55,541 nt of DNA from Phycisphaerales bacterium. Its GTDB lineage: Bacteria; Planctomycetota; Phycisphaerae; Tepidisphaerales; Tepidisphaeraceae. A program made the translations under genes and the position numbers. Location of the stretch: contig JADYZN010000037.1 of NCBI GenBank assembly GCA_020853095.1, positions 1-55,541 on the forward strand. The letters run 5' to 3'. The notes beneath the pieces were generated by a model. The model saw only the letters and a program-made list of their open reading frames with translations. It was not told where the DNA came from and did no database searches. Below, piece after piece: positions 33,523 through 42,805 of this stretch. Every line of letters starts with the position of its first letter. The first letter of the stretch is position 1.

Positions 33523-34770
33523 TTAATTGGCTCCCAAGCGATCCCGGATCACCTTCCAGGCGGCCGGTTCGCGGCCGTGGATGGATTGATACAGGGCGGA
33601 ATGGTCGGCCGGCAGAATCACCACGTCGCCGACGCCGGTCAGTTGACTGCTTTGCAGCGAGACGGGGCCATCATCGTCGCTGGTTTGGGAGGACAACCAG
33701 TTCGAGGCCCTGTCGAGAGCTTCCGTGCAGGATTGGGCCGCCCACCAGGACATCGCTTGTTGTGGCATGAGTTGTCCGGCATCCTTGACCAGATCCGCCG
33801 CGATGCGGGGTGCGAACGATTGATTTCCCGCGATGATCGTATATCGCACGCCCGCCCGTCGCGGCCGGGCATTCAAGGCGGCCAGAAATTCCGAATCGGG
33901 CTTCAAATCCACCCCCGCCTCCCCCAGGCCATCGGTGATCATCCACGTCCAATGCCAGTCGGGATTGTTGCGCCACAGGAAAAAATGTTCCTGGGCCTCG
34001 GCCAGCAGTCGATAACTCGCCCAGCTCGACCCCTGGTTGGGCGGGGCGATCAAAATCAGATGGTCAATCCCGCCGGCGTATTGGTCCCCTTCGACATAAT
34101 CCCGGCAGACCAGGCCGCCCATGCTGTGACCGATCAGGTTCACGCGCAAAGAAGGAAATGCCTGCCGCAGGGCAATCATGTGCTGTGCGAGAAGGTGCGC
34201 CCCCTGATCGATCGGCTCGTCGCTGGGGTAGCTGAAATATCCCACCTGGTATCCCGCATCCTGCAACAACCGGGACATGCCCTGCCAGTTCTGGCGATTG
34301 CAATCCAGGCCATGCACCAGCACCACCAGCGTGCGGTCGGGTTTCATGTCGGCGGGCAACAACAACCCCCAGGTCCGCCGTTGCTCGGCCGTGGCATCGG
34401 GGGCGGCCGTCTCGGTGAAAATCCGGACGGCCGACTTGGCCTGACGAAACGTACGTGGGAGTTTTTGCGGGTCGGCCATGATGATCAGGGCGTCCGGCTG
34501 AATCTGCACGTCAAATCCATCGCCCAAGGCTTGATCCAGCGCCTTGACGAATAAATTGCCCGCGATGCCGGTCATGGGGATCGAACCGGCCGGCATCCAG
34601 CCGGGCAGAGCCGGCAGGTGCATTTTTTGCAACAACGCATCGGACAATTCGGCCGCCGACAACTGTCCATCGTGCAGCGGGATGCGAATTTGATGCATCG
34701 CCGCCGACGCCGGAACCGCCGTCAGGCCGATCAACCCCCAGAAGATGCCAGCCAAAATCCATCGCAGCAT
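33523..34770 (-). CDS. Exported alpha/beta-hydrolase (lipase-like)
   Basis: About 415 residues. An AGGAG site six bases before ATG 34770 and a signal peptide (WILAGIFWGLIGLTAVPASA) fix the start. The hydrolase domain has the oxyanion segment LVVLVHGLDCNRQNW and the nucleophile elbow NLIGHSMGGLVCRDYVEG; the late His is probably in LPADHSALYQ. The pattern resembles PGAP1/LipA-type lipases. The N-terminal ~120 residues (HDGQLSAAELSDALLQKMHL, LIIMADPQKLPRTFRQAKSA) form an extra domain of unknown role. Lipid or ester hydrolysis in the periplasm is likely. Confidence 0.85.
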   Translation of the reverse strand: MLRWILAGIFWGLIGLTAVPASAAMHQIRIPLHDGQLSAAELSDALLQKMHLPALPGWMPAGSIPMTGIAGNLFVKALDQALGDGFDVQIQPDALIIMADPQKLPRTFRQAKSAVRIFTETAAPDATAEQRRTWGLLLPADMKPDRTLVVLVHGLDCNRQNWQGMSRLLQDAGYQVGYFSYPSDEPIDQGAHLLAQHMIALRQAFPSLRVNLIGHSMGGLVCRDYVEGDQYAGGIDHLILIAPPNQGSSWASYRLLAEAQEHFFLWRNNPDWHWTWMITDGLGEAGVDLKPDSEFLAALNARPRRAGVRYTIIAGNQSFAPRIAADLVKDAGQLMPQQAMSWWAAQSCTEALDRASNWLSSQTSDDDGPVSLQSSQLTGVGDVVILPADHSALYQSIHGREPAAWKVIRDRLGAN

Positions 34771-34979
34771 GAAATTCTCCTGCTTCGGATCAATTTTCAA
34801 TCGTAAACAATGATACCATCGTCAGTTAGTGTCACGCTCGCAAATAATTATAAAAAACGTCATCGGCTTGAATTGCAAGGGCCGATAAATAGAGTAATCT
34901 AGCCAACGTAAGAGCCGATGGGCCTTTGGTCGGGCCTGCCGGGGGGACTATAACAGGGTAATGGATCGATGGAGCGTGG

Positions 34980-34995
34980 CATCATTCTCATGATG
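34980..34995. promoter_or_regulatory. Inverted repeat before the GntR-type gene
   Basis: Perfect CATCAT-TCTC-ATGATG, 25 bases before the regulator start. Its size and spacing fit an autoregulatory GntR operator. The rest of the 34771-35020 gap shows a further ATCGGC...GCCGAT pair at 34862-34886 and no gene. Confidence 0.4.
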
Positions 34996-35020
34996 TCGTC
35001 GCAGGCAGTGAGGGTCTGGC

Positions 35021-36115
35021 ATGGATGAAGCAACATCGCTGACACTTCGAGAGGATCGCAAGACGAGAAAGGAAAAGGGGCTTAGTTATAAATTTCAACG
35101 GTTGCGAGAGCGTCTTCGCAAGGCCATCGAGAGCGGTGAATTGTCCGGCAAATTGCCCGGTGAACGCACGTTGGCCAGGCGGTTTCATGCCAACGCCAAA
35201 ACCTTGAGCAAGGCGTTGACCGATCTGGCGGCCGATGGGTTGCTGGATCGAAGCATTGGCCGGGGACCGTACGTCAAAGGAACGGCCCCAACGGCGAAAC
35301 TTCAACGGCCATGGCTGCTGCTGTGCGATCCCGGCATGGAGCAATCCCCGCTGGCCAGGTTGATTCTGGAGTCCAACCCATCCGCCCAGACGATCAGCGA
35401 ACTGTCCGCACTGCGGCCGAGTTTCATCAATTCATTCTGTGCCGTGATCGATCTGGCGAAATCCACGCCGGATGCGATCCACCGCAACCTGATCATTCGG
35501 AACATCCCATTGATCACCGTCGGGCGCGAACCACAAACCTATTCGTGCCATTGCATCATGCAGGACCGGGTGGTGGGCGTTGTACACCTGGCGCGCGCAT
35601 TGCTGTTATCGGGTCATTTAAGCATCGCCGTCATTGATCAGCACGACAACACCGAGGTCCACGAGGTTTTACGCAAGACCGCCGCGTACTGCGCGCCCAA
35701 TGCCACGGTCGTTCGCGGCGTCATCGAAGACCTGCGGGAGTTGGCGCAAAACGGCGTCACGGCCATGGTCTGCGGTTCGGCGGATTGCGCTCAGCAGGTC
35801 CGCCAGAAGCTGACGGACCTGAATCTGTCGGTTCCACAACAGGTCTGCCTGGTGGCCGTCGGTTCCATTGAACAGGAAGCCCCCTGTTCCGGATATTTCA
35901 CCAATATCCAGGAGGAGGCCCGGACGATTCTTCAAACCCTCCAGGACATCCATCAGCGCCGCCCCGCCACCCTCTGGATGATCGGCAAATACGTCGATCG
36001 CGGCACCTGCGACAGTCCGGAATTTCAGACGACCTCCGCCTCGATGACCGTGTCGTCGGATGTGTTGTATAGAAATCAAACTCCGCTGCCGCTATCTTCG
36101 ATCATATGTCCATAG
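35021..36115 (+). CDS. GntR-type regulator with LacI-like ligand domain
   Basis: A 364-residue regulator. The N-terminal winged helix reads ERLRKAIESGELSGKLPGER, TLARRFHANAKTLSKALTDL and AADGLLDRSIGRGPYVKG, a GntR fold. The remaining ~260 residues resemble periplasmic-binding/LacI-type ligand domains (LLLSGHLSIAVIDQHDNTEV, NGVTAMVCGSADCAQQVRQK, VPQQVCLVAVGSIE). The ligand is unknown. Its last 10 bases overlap the hisA start, so hisA is translationally coupled to it. Confidence 0.82.
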   Translation: MDEATSLTLREDRKTRKEKGLSYKFQRLRERLRKAIESGELSGKLPGERTLARRFHANAKTLSKALTDLAADGLLDRSIGRGPYVKGTAPTAKLQRPWLLLCDPGMEQSPLARLILESNPSAQTISELSALRPSFINSFCAVIDLAKSTPDAIHRNLIIRNIPLITVGREPQTYSCHCIMQDRVVGVVHLARALLLSGHLSIAVIDQHDNTEVHEVLRKTAAYCAPNATVVRGVIEDLRELAQNGVTAMVCGSADCAQQVRQKLTDLNLSVPQQVCLVAVGSIEQEAPCSGYFTNIQEEARTILQTLQDIHQRRPATLWMIGKYVDRGTCDSPEFQTTSASMTVSSDVLYRNQTPLPLSSIICP

Positions 36116-36837
36116 AGGTGATACCTTCCACGGATTTGCGAGGCGGCCAGGTCGTTCGACTGCAACAGGGGGATTATGACCGGCAAATCGGCTACTCAGC
36201 CGACCCGATCTTGACGGCCCGGTCGTTCGCGGACGCCGGTGCCAACTGGATGCACATCGTCGATCTGGATGGGGCCAAATCAGGTCAAATCGAACAGACG
36301 GGATTGATCCGGAAAATGATCGAAGCCTCCGGCCTGCGTGTGCAGGTTGGCGGAGGCGTGCGCGGGACGGCGGATATCGAGAAATTGCTCTCCATCGGCG
36401 CAGCGCGCGTGGTCGTGGGGACCAAGGCGCTGGAAGACTGGCATTGGTTTGAGCAACTGATCCGCCGGGCAGACATGGACCAAAAGATCGTGCTGGCGAT
36501 CGACGCCCGCGATGGAGTCATCGCCACGCGCGGCTGGACGGCATCATCGGGAAGAACGGCCATCGAAATCGCTCAACTCGTTCGCGGCTGGCCGCTGGCG
36601 GGATTGCTGTACACGGACGTCGCCAAGGATGGGATGCTCAGCGGGCCGAACATGGATCAGACTCGTCGGCTGGCCGAATCAACCGACGTGCCGGTGATCG
36701 CATCGGGCGGCGTTGGAAACCTGGAACACATCCGGCAATTGACCCATCTGCCGATCTGGGGGGTGATCGTCGGCCGGTCACTGTATGAGGGGAAAGTGCA
36801 ACTGTCCGAAGCATTGTCCCTGGTGCGCGGCGCTTAA
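36106..36837 (+). CDS. hisA: Phosphoribosyl isomerase HisA
   Basis: A 243-residue TIM-barrel enzyme that opens ProFAR to PRFAR in histidine synthesis. Conserved parts: PSTDLRGGQVVRLQQGDYDR with the first catalytic Asp, MHIVDLDGAKSG, VQVGGGVRGTADIEKLLSIG, LLYTDVAKDGMLSGPNMDQT with the second, and VIASGGVGNLEHI. Length is normal. No other his gene is nearby. It overlaps the end of the GntR-type gene, an unusual partner. Confidence 0.93.
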   Translation: MSIEVIPSTDLRGGQVVRLQQGDYDRQIGYSADPILTARSFADAGANWMHIVDLDGAKSGQIEQTGLIRKMIEASGLRVQVGGGVRGTADIEKLLSIGAARVVVGTKALEDWHWFEQLIRRADMDQKIVLAIDARDGVIATRGWTASSGRTAIEIAQLVRGWPLAGLLYTDVAKDGMLSGPNMDQTRRLAESTDVPVIASGGVGNLEHIRQLTHLPIWGVIVGRSLYEGKVQLSEALSLVRGA

Positions 36838-36917
36838 ATCTCCATGTCGATTTTTTTGCCACTGGAATATAACATGCCTTTGTCTTATACTCCGTTCGCC
36901 AAGCTCAAGGATGGCGT

Positions 36918-37385
36918 ATGCGATGGCTGCCGATCAGTGGACTGGCTTTCATCATAGCGATCGTTCTTGGCGTGGTGTTGGGGCTGGGGGCGTTCACGTT
37001 CGATTATGGGGAGGGGCTGAGTTATTTTTCCACCGATCCCAAGGCGTGCGTCAACTGCCACATCATGCGCAGCGAATATGATTCGTGGCAAAAGAGCAGC
37101 CATCACGCCTCGGCGCGCTGCGTGGATTGTCATCTGCCCCACGAGCTGATTCCCAAGTTCATCGCCAAGGCCGACAACGGCTATCGCCATTCGGCCCGTT
37201 TCACGTTCAACGATTTTCACGAGCCGATCATGATCACGCCGCGAAATGCGCGGATTTTGCAGGACAACTGCCTCAAATGTCATGGAGATTTCGTTCACGA
37301 GATCGTTCGCGGCAGCACCACCGCGAAGGATGCGGTCAAATGCGTGCATTGTCACTCCAGCGTTGGGCACGGACCGATGAAATGA
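36918..37385 (+). CDS. nrfH: Cytochrome c nitrite reductase small subunit NrfH
   Basis: A 155-residue NapC/NirT-family quinol dehydrogenase: one N-terminal membrane helix ([20 protein letters not shown]) and four heme c motifs, CVNCH, CVDCH, CLKCH and CVHCH. It takes electrons from menaquinol and hands them to NrfA. The typical [15 protein letters not shown] and [14 protein letters not shown] are present. nrfA starts 22 bases after its stop. A -10-like TATACT lies at 36888-36893. Confidence 0.93.
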   Translation: MRWLPISGLAFIIAIVLGVVLGLGAFTFDYGEGLSYFSTDPKACVNCHIMRSEYDSWQKSSHHASARCVDCHLPHELIPKFIAKADNGYRHSARFTFNDFHEPIMITPRNARILQDNCLKCHGDFVHEIVRGSTTAKDAVKCVHCHSSVGHGPMK

Positions 37386-37407
37386 ACGTCCACCCAGGAG
37401 AGGTTTT

Positions 37408-38952
37408 ATGAGCAACGTGGAACCCGCCAACCCGCCGGCCTCATCGCCAAAACGTCGCGGCCGAATTTTCGCGTTCGTGCTGACGGTGTTCATCACGGCC
37501 GCGCTGTGCGTGGCCATCACGGCGCTGCTGATGAACATTTTTCAGCACAAGCAGGAGGCGAAAAACCCCTACCTGCGATTCGTCGACGTCACCGAGGAAA
37601 CCACCGACCCGGCGGAATGGGGCAAAAACTGGCCGCGCGAATACGACAGTTATCTGCGCACGGTGGATGCCACCCGCACCCGCTACGGCGGCAGCGAGGC
37701 GATGCCCGAACAGAAACTCGACCGCGATCCGTGGTTGAAGCGGATGTTCGCCGGTTACGCCTTTTCCATCGACTATCGCGACCGCCGCGGCCATGCGTAC
37801 ATGCTCTTTGACCAGGAACAGACCGATCGGGTCACCAAGCGCCCGCAGCCGGGCGCGTGCCTGCATTGCCACGCCTCGGTGATCCCGACGTATCGGCGCA
37901 TCGGGGATGGGGACGTGATGAAGGGTTTCGCCGAGGTTTGCGCCATGACCTACCCGCAGGCGCTGGCGGAGATGAAAAAGACCCCCGATGGAACGCCCAA
38001 CACCGAACCCAACGCCCACCCGGTTTCGTGCGTCGATTGTCACGACCCCAAAACGATGGAATTGCGCGTAACCCGGCCCGGGTTCATCAACGGCATCCGC
38101 GCGCTGGCCGAATCCGATGCGCCGACGCCGCATCTGCCGAGCATCGAAAGATGGCGCAAAGGCGGCCACGCTCAGCCGTATGATCCCAATCGGGATGCCA
38201 CCCGCCAGGAGATGCGCAGTTTCGCCTGCGGGCAATGCCACGTGGAATACTATTTCAAGGGGGATGGCAAACTGCTGACCTTCCCTTGGTTTAACGGCCT
38301 GAAGGTTGAACAGATCGAAGCCTATTACGACAAGGCCGGCTTTACCGACTGGAAACACGGTGAAACCGGCGCCGGCGTGCTCAAGGCGCAACACCCCGAA
38401 TTTGAAACCTGGAGCCAGGGCGTTCACGCCCGCAGCGGCGTGGCCTGCGCCGATTGCCACATGCCTTACATCCGCGAGGGGGCGATGAAGGTTTCCGATC
38501 ATCACATCCGCAGCCCGCTGTTGATGGTCAATCGCTCCTGCCAGGTCTGTCATCATTTTCCGGAGGAAGAGCTGCTTTCGCGCGTCGCGACCATCCAGGA
38601 CCGCACGCATGGCTTGACGCAGCGGGCCGGCGAATCGCTGACGCAGATGCTGGACGCCATCCGCAACGCCAGGGCGGCCGGCGTCTCCGATGAACAGCTC
38701 AAAGGGGTCTACGACCTGCAACGCAAGGCCCAGTGGCGGCTGGATTTCAGTTACGCGGAAAATTCGATGGGATTTCATGCGCCGCAGGAATCAGCGCGGA
38801 TACTGGCCGAGGCGATTGATTACGCACGCCAGGGGCAGACGGCCGCGATTCGGCTGCGTGCCCCCGCCCCGCCGCCGACGACAAAACCGGCCGACGACAT
38901 CGAAGGGATCATCCCGGCCGACAAGGCCCCGCCCGGCTCGGATGTTCGATGA
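37408..38952 (+). CDS. nrfA: Pentaheme ammonia-forming nitrite reductase NrfA, CxxCH form
   Basis: A 514-residue NrfA that reduces nitrite to ammonium with six electrons. Five heme motifs: CLHCH (151-155), CVDCH (208-212), CGQCH (274-278), CADCH (347-351) and CQVCH (378-382); spacing of the last three is close to E. coli NrfA. The catalytic-heme motif is CxxCH (His155), not the usual CxxCK. Other active-site parts remain: YRDRRGHAY (Arg), [12 protein letters not shown] (Tyr) and SQGVHARSG (His340). The N-terminus is a membrane anchor ([20 protein letters not shown]), and the end is a Pro-rich tail. Together with NrfH it gives dissimilatory nitrite ammonification on the periplasmic side. Confidence 0.94.
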   Translation: MSNVEPANPPASSPKRRGRIFAFVLTVFITAALCVAITALLMNIFQHKQEAKNPYLRFVDVTEETTDPAEWGKNWPREYDSYLRTVDATRTRYGGSEAMPEQKLDRDPWLKRMFAGYAFSIDYRDRRGHAYMLFDQEQTDRVTKRPQPGACLHCHASVIPTYRRIGDGDVMKGFAEVCAMTYPQALAEMKKTPDGTPNTEPNAHPVSCVDCHDPKTMELRVTRPGFINGIRALAESDAPTPHLPSIERWRKGGHAQPYDPNRDATRQEMRSFACGQCHVEYYFKGDGKLLTFPWFNGLKVEQIEAYYDKAGFTDWKHGETGAGVLKAQHPEFETWSQGVHARSGVACADCHMPYIREGAMKVSDHHIRSPLLMVNRSCQVCHHFPEEELLSRVATIQDRTHGLTQRAGESLTQMLDAIRNARAAGVSDEQLKGVYDLQRKAQWRLDFSYAENSMGFHAPQESARILAEAIDYARQGQTAAIRLRAPAPPPTTKPADDIEGIIPADKAPPGSDVR

Positions 38953-38955
38953 GAA

Positions 38956-40056
38956 TCACGTTGCCGGCACACTGGATTGCTGGCGCAACAGGTCGCGGGA
39001 GGCGTTGAAAACCATCGCCGGCGTGACGCGGGTCATGCAGCGGTGGTCCAGCGGGCAGTATTTTTTCTGGCACGGGCCACAGAAGACCTTGACCGAGACT
39101 TTGCGCTCATGGGCGAAGTTGATTTCGGTCCATTGCGGGTCGGTGGGGCCGAAGATCGTCACCACGGGCGTTTGCATCGCGGCGGCGACGTGGCGGGCGC
39201 CGGTGTCGTTGGTGACGACCAGGTCGCAACGGCGGGTGATCTCCTTTAATGAACCCAAATCCAGGTCGGCGTCGATCAGGTCGGCCACCGATCCCTTGAT
39301 CTTCCGGCGGACGGCTTGAATGATCGGGCGTTCGCGCGGCGCGCCGGCCAGAAGGATCGTCGCCCCCAATTCCTCCATCATCCGGTCGGCCAGCTCGGCA
39401 AAATACTCCGGCAGCCAGCATTTGGCCTCGCCATGGGCCGCCCCGGGATTAAACAGCACCAGCGGCCCCCGGCCGGCGGCGCCGGGACGGTGGATGGATG
39501 GATCAATTCCCGCTCGATTCAGAACCTGCGCGGCCGCGCGACGTTCGGGATCGGTGATGAACAATTGTAGCGACAGATCGCGTGCCGACGACCCCAGGTA
39601 CCGGGCCAACCCCATGTAATATCGAACCAGCGGCGTGGGGATGAACTTGCCGGCCTGTTTGACCGGCAGCAACTTGTCGGTCAGCAGAAACGACCGCCCA
39701 TCGCGATCGTAACCGACCACCTGTTCGATCTTGGCCAGCTTGCAGACCAGCGCGCTCTTGAACGAATTGGGCAGCAGGACCGCCAGATCGAACCGGGCCG
39801 ATCTCAATCGGCCGGCCAGATCGAGCAATCCCCGCCCGGCCCGGGCCTTGGTCCGGCCGGTGCGATAGGTGATCAACTGGTCGGCCCAGGGCATCCCCGC
39901 GTACAACGGCTTGACGTACCGCCGCATGAGATAAGCGATGTGCGCCTGTGGATACAGCTCGCGCATCGCCCGCAACATCGGCGTGGCCATGACCGCATCG
40001 CCCACCCATGAGGGCTGGACGATTAAAATTTTTGAAATCTTGGAAGGTTCGGACAT
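38956..40056 (-). CDS. Glycosyltransferase family 9 (heptosyltransferase-like)
   Basis: About 366 residues of the GT9 family, which adds ADP-heptose or a related sugar to the LPS core. Motifs: ILIVQPSWVGDAVMATPMLR at the N-terminus, FNPGAAHGEAKCWLPEYFAE, and VVTNDTGARHVAAAMQTPVV with TIFGPTDPQWTEI. The start at 40056 (MSEPSKISKILIV) is preferred because sequence before it overlaps the divergent gene. The donor and acceptor are uncertain in a planctomycete. It is convergent with nrfA, three bases between stops. Confidence 0.88.
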   Translation of the reverse strand: MSEPSKISKILIVQPSWVGDAVMATPMLRAMRELYPQAHIAYLMRRYVKPLYAGMPWADQLITYRTGRTKARAGRGLLDLAGRLRSARFDLAVLLPNSFKSALVCKLAKIEQVVGYDRDGRSFLLTDKLLPVKQAGKFIPTPLVRYYMGLARYLGSSARDLSLQLFITDPERRAAAQVLNRAGIDPSIHRPGAAGRGPLVLFNPGAAHGEAKCWLPEYFAELADRMMEELGATILLAGAPRERPIIQAVRRKIKGSVADLIDADLDLGSLKEITRRCDLVVTNDTGARHVAAAMQTPVVTIFGPTDPQWTEINFAHERKVSVKVFCGPCQKKYCPLDHRCMTRVTPAMVFNASRDLLRQQSSVPAT

Positions 40057-40165
40057 CGGTTCGGCAGTATATCCGCCCGCGTGCCGCCGCCAAAGAGGTT
40101 GCGACAATCCAGTCGCGTCATCGCGCTTGGCGAATGCCGGCCATTGGAATATGGTGGGATGCCTC

Positions 40166-40687
40166 ATGAAACTGGACGTGTTGTCAGATGAAAAGGATCA
40201 AGGCCCCTGGTATCGCACGGGGCTGAGTTTCACCTGCACGCAATGCGGCAACTGCTGCACGGGCGGGCCGGGATACGTCTGGATCAGCGACGTGGAGATC
40301 GATCGACTGGCGGAATTTCTGCATCTGACCCCCGCCAAGGTGATTGAACAATATTGTCGCAAAATCAATGACCGGTACAGCCTGACCGAGCGGGTCAATC
40401 GCGGCAACTACGATTGCATATTCTTGCGGGAAGTGCCCTCCCAGCGGGTCGTCGAAGGACAAACCATCCGCACCACCCAGCGGGTTTGCTCGATCTATCC
40501 GGTTCGCCCGCTGCAATGCCGCACCTGGCCCTTTTGGGATTCGACGCTGGCCTCGGAACAATCCTGGAAACAGGGAACGCAACGCTGCCCGGGGGTCAAC
40601 CACGGCAAAAAATATTCGTTCAAACAAATCGAGTCGATCCGCACTGCCAAAGACTGGCCCAGGCAGGGACCGGGAAGCGACAGGTAA
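40166..40687 (+). CDS. YkgJ-family cysteine-cluster protein
   Basis: A 173-residue protein of the YkgJ/Fe-S-Zn family with the CxxCxxCC cluster in FTCTQCGNCCTG (Cys24, 27, 30, 31) and further cysteines in YDCIFL and RVCSIYPVRPLQCRTWPFW. These bind zinc or Fe-S; the function is unclear, with proposed roles in flagellin methylation or metal handling in relatives. ATG 40151 is an alternative start. Confidence 0.85.
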   Translation: MKLDVLSDEKDQGPWYRTGLSFTCTQCGNCCTGGPGYVWISDVEIDRLAEFLHLTPAKVIEQYCRKINDRYSLTERVNRGNYDCIFLREVPSQRVVEGQTIRTTQRVCSIYPVRPLQCRTWPFWDSTLASEQSWKQGTQRCPGVNHGKKYSFKQIESIRTAKDWPRQGPGSDR

Positions 40688-40757
40688 TCCAGTTCGCTTG
40701 CGGGAGCGAACGCGGCAACTTAGGATGCCGACAGGACTTGCGAATAGAAGGAGCGGC

Positions 40758-42785
40758 ATGATCTTGAAGCGATGGATGCTGGCAATCCTGGCGATGGGGT
40801 GGTTGGCGCTGCCGGGGTTGGCGCAACAACAAACGGCCTTTGATCCTCAACGGCACATGAGGATCGCGGAAGTCCATCCCGGCATGACCGGATATGGCCT
40901 GTCGGTTTTTTACGGGACAAAAATCGAACGATTTGAGGTGGAGGTCGTCTCGATCCTGCGGAATTTCAACCCGCAGGGGGATGTCATCCTGATTCGTTGC
41001 AGCGGGGCGAATCTGGAACACACCGGCCCGATCGCGGGGATGAGCGGTTCACCGATATATTTGAAGGATGATGACGGAAAATTTCGGCTGGTCGGGGCGT
41101 TCGCCTATGGCTGGCCGATGATGAAAGACCCGCTGGCGGGGGTTCAGCCGATCGAATACATGATGAAGCTGAACACCACCCCGCCGTCCACCCAGCCGGC
41201 CACCAGCGCCAACCCGGCGCCGATCCCGGACCATGCGCGGTCGGTGTCGCCGGTGCGCTGGTCGATTGGAGACATCGTATGGCCGGCGGGAACGAAACCG
41301 ACGGATCACGCGATGCCGTTCGCACATTGGAATATCGCCCCCGATCCGCAATTGGGCGGCGGACTGGCCGATGCGGCGCAACTGCGCCCTCTTTCCACGC
41401 CGCTGATGACCGCCGGCATGCCCGCCTCGGCGCTGGGCCGGCTGGAGTCGATCTTCAAGGCGTACGGGATGATTCCGCTGCAATCGGGCGGCGGCGCATC
41501 CGCCGAATCGGCGGCCACCCAACCGGCCGTCGAGTTGGAACCGGGGTCCGTGCTGGCGGTTCCCCTGTTGACCGGCGACGTGGACATGACCGCCGTCGGC
41601 ACCTGCACCGAGGTGCTGGGGGAGCGGGTTTACGGATTTGGGCATTATTTCAACAACGAAGGACAGGTTTGCTGGCCCATGGGAAGCGGGCGGGTCAACG
41701 CGGTGATCGCCAGCATGATGAGCAGTTTCAAGATCGGCGAGCTGTCGCAGGTTCGCGGCACGCTGCGCGCCGATCAGATGGTGGGTGTGGCGGGCGTGAT
41801 GGGCGATTCTCCGCCGACCGTGCCGATCGATCTGCACCTGGTCTACACCGATGGGTCGATGGAGCGGGATTATCATTTTAACGCCGCCATCCATCCGAAG
41901 TTCACCCCGCTGCTGGCCGGGGCGGCGATCAGCGCGGCCGTCAGCAGCGCCCGCGAACTGCCTCAATATCACACGCTGGATTATGACCTGAAGCTGGATT
42001 TCGTCGATGGCCAGACCATCGAGGTGCGCAACACGGCCGTCAACAGCAGCGCCAACGAGGTGTTTTCGGACATCGGCCTGCCGATCATGGCCGCGGCGGA
42101 AAATCCGTTTCGGCAGGTGATGGTCCAAAAGATTTCCGGAACGTTGAAGGTGACGCCCAAGGCTCGCGAAGCCAGCCTGTTGTCGGTCAATCTGCCCCGG
42201 TTGAAATATCAGCCCGGGCAGACACTCAAGGCGTTCGTCACCTATCGGCCGTTTCGCGCGGCCGAGGAGATCATGCCGGTGGAGATGGAGTTGCCGCGCG
42301 ACCTGCCGGAGGGAACGTATCAACTGGTCATCTCCGACTGGCAGCGATTCCTGCAGGATGAGATCAGCAGCAAGCCGTTTCGCTTCACGGCGGAAAACAT
42401 TCAGCAGGTGTTCGACGTGTTGAACGACTACACGTCCATCCGCCGCGATGCGCTCTATCTGAGGCTGTTGCGTCAGCCCGACGGGGTGGCGATCGGGCGG
42501 GTGGCGATGCCGCATCTGCCCTCGTCACGTCGACAAATCCTGATGGACGCCGGCCGCAGCAACACCACGCCGTTTGTCAGTTCCACCGTCAAAATCATCC
42601 AGACGCCGCTGGTGATGAGCGGGGCCGCCGAATTTCAGATCACCATCGACCAGTACGCCAAGGTTGAAGTCGCCGGCAAACAGCCCAAACCTGAGCCTGC
42701 CCAGCCGCCGGCGCCCAAACCGGAACACAAATCCACGCCCAAGGCCGAACCCACCGTGCCGGGAGAGACCGAGCCGGGAAATTGA
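40758..42785 (+). CDS. Exported SpoIVB/S55-like serine peptidase-related protein
   Basis: A 675-residue protein. AAGGAG before ATG 40758 and a signal peptide (MLAILAMGWLALPGLAQQQ) set the start. The N-terminal region matches S55-domain proteins of planctomycetes and acidobacteria: EVHPGMTGYGLSVFYGTKIE, FNPQGDVILIRCSGANLEHT and the Ser motif GPIAGMSGSPIYL; GERVYGFGHYFNNEG is a second conserved block. The rest is beta-rich with a Pro/Lys tail (KPEPAQPPAPKPEHKS). Whether it is an active peptidase or a binding protein is open. A beta-propeller gene follows after 20 bases, so they are likely co-expressed. Confidence 0.8.
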   Translation: MILKRWMLAILAMGWLALPGLAQQQTAFDPQRHMRIAEVHPGMTGYGLSVFYGTKIERFEVEVVSILRNFNPQGDVILIRCSGANLEHTGPIAGMSGSPIYLKDDDGKFRLVGAFAYGWPMMKDPLAGVQPIEYMMKLNTTPPSTQPATSANPAPIPDHARSVSPVRWSIGDIVWPAGTKPTDHAMPFAHWNIAPDPQLGGGLADAAQLRPLSTPLMTAGMPASALGRLESIFKAYGMIPLQSGGGASAESAATQPAVELEPGSVLAVPLLTGDVDMTAVGTCTEVLGERVYGFGHYFNNEGQVCWPMGSGRVNAVIASMMSSFKIGELSQVRGTLRADQMVGVAGVMGDSPPTVPIDLHLVYTDGSMERDYHFNAAIHPKFTPLLAGAAISAAVSSARELPQYHTLDYDLKLDFVDGQTIEVRNTAVNSSANEVFSDIGLPIMAAAENPFRQVMVQKISGTLKVTPKAREASLLSVNLPRLKYQPGQTLKAFVTYRPFRAAEEIMPVEMELPRDLPEGTYQLVISDWQRFLQDEISSKPFRFTAENIQQVFDVLNDYTSIRRDALYLRLLRQPDGVAIGRVAMPHLPSSRRQILMDAGRSNTTPFVSSTVKIIQTPLVMSGAAEFQITIDQYAKVEVAGKQPKPEPAQPPAPKPEHKSTPKAEPTVPGETEPGN

Positions 42786-42805
42786 AACTGTCTTTCGGAG
42801 AATCC

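Noticed and set aside
37441-38778. 445-residue minus-strand ORF across nrfA
   Set aside because: Antisense reading of the heme protein gene; no independent evidence.
41049-42515. 488-residue minus-strand ORF across the S55-like gene
   Set aside because: His/Arg/Gln-rich shadow translation, no start signal.
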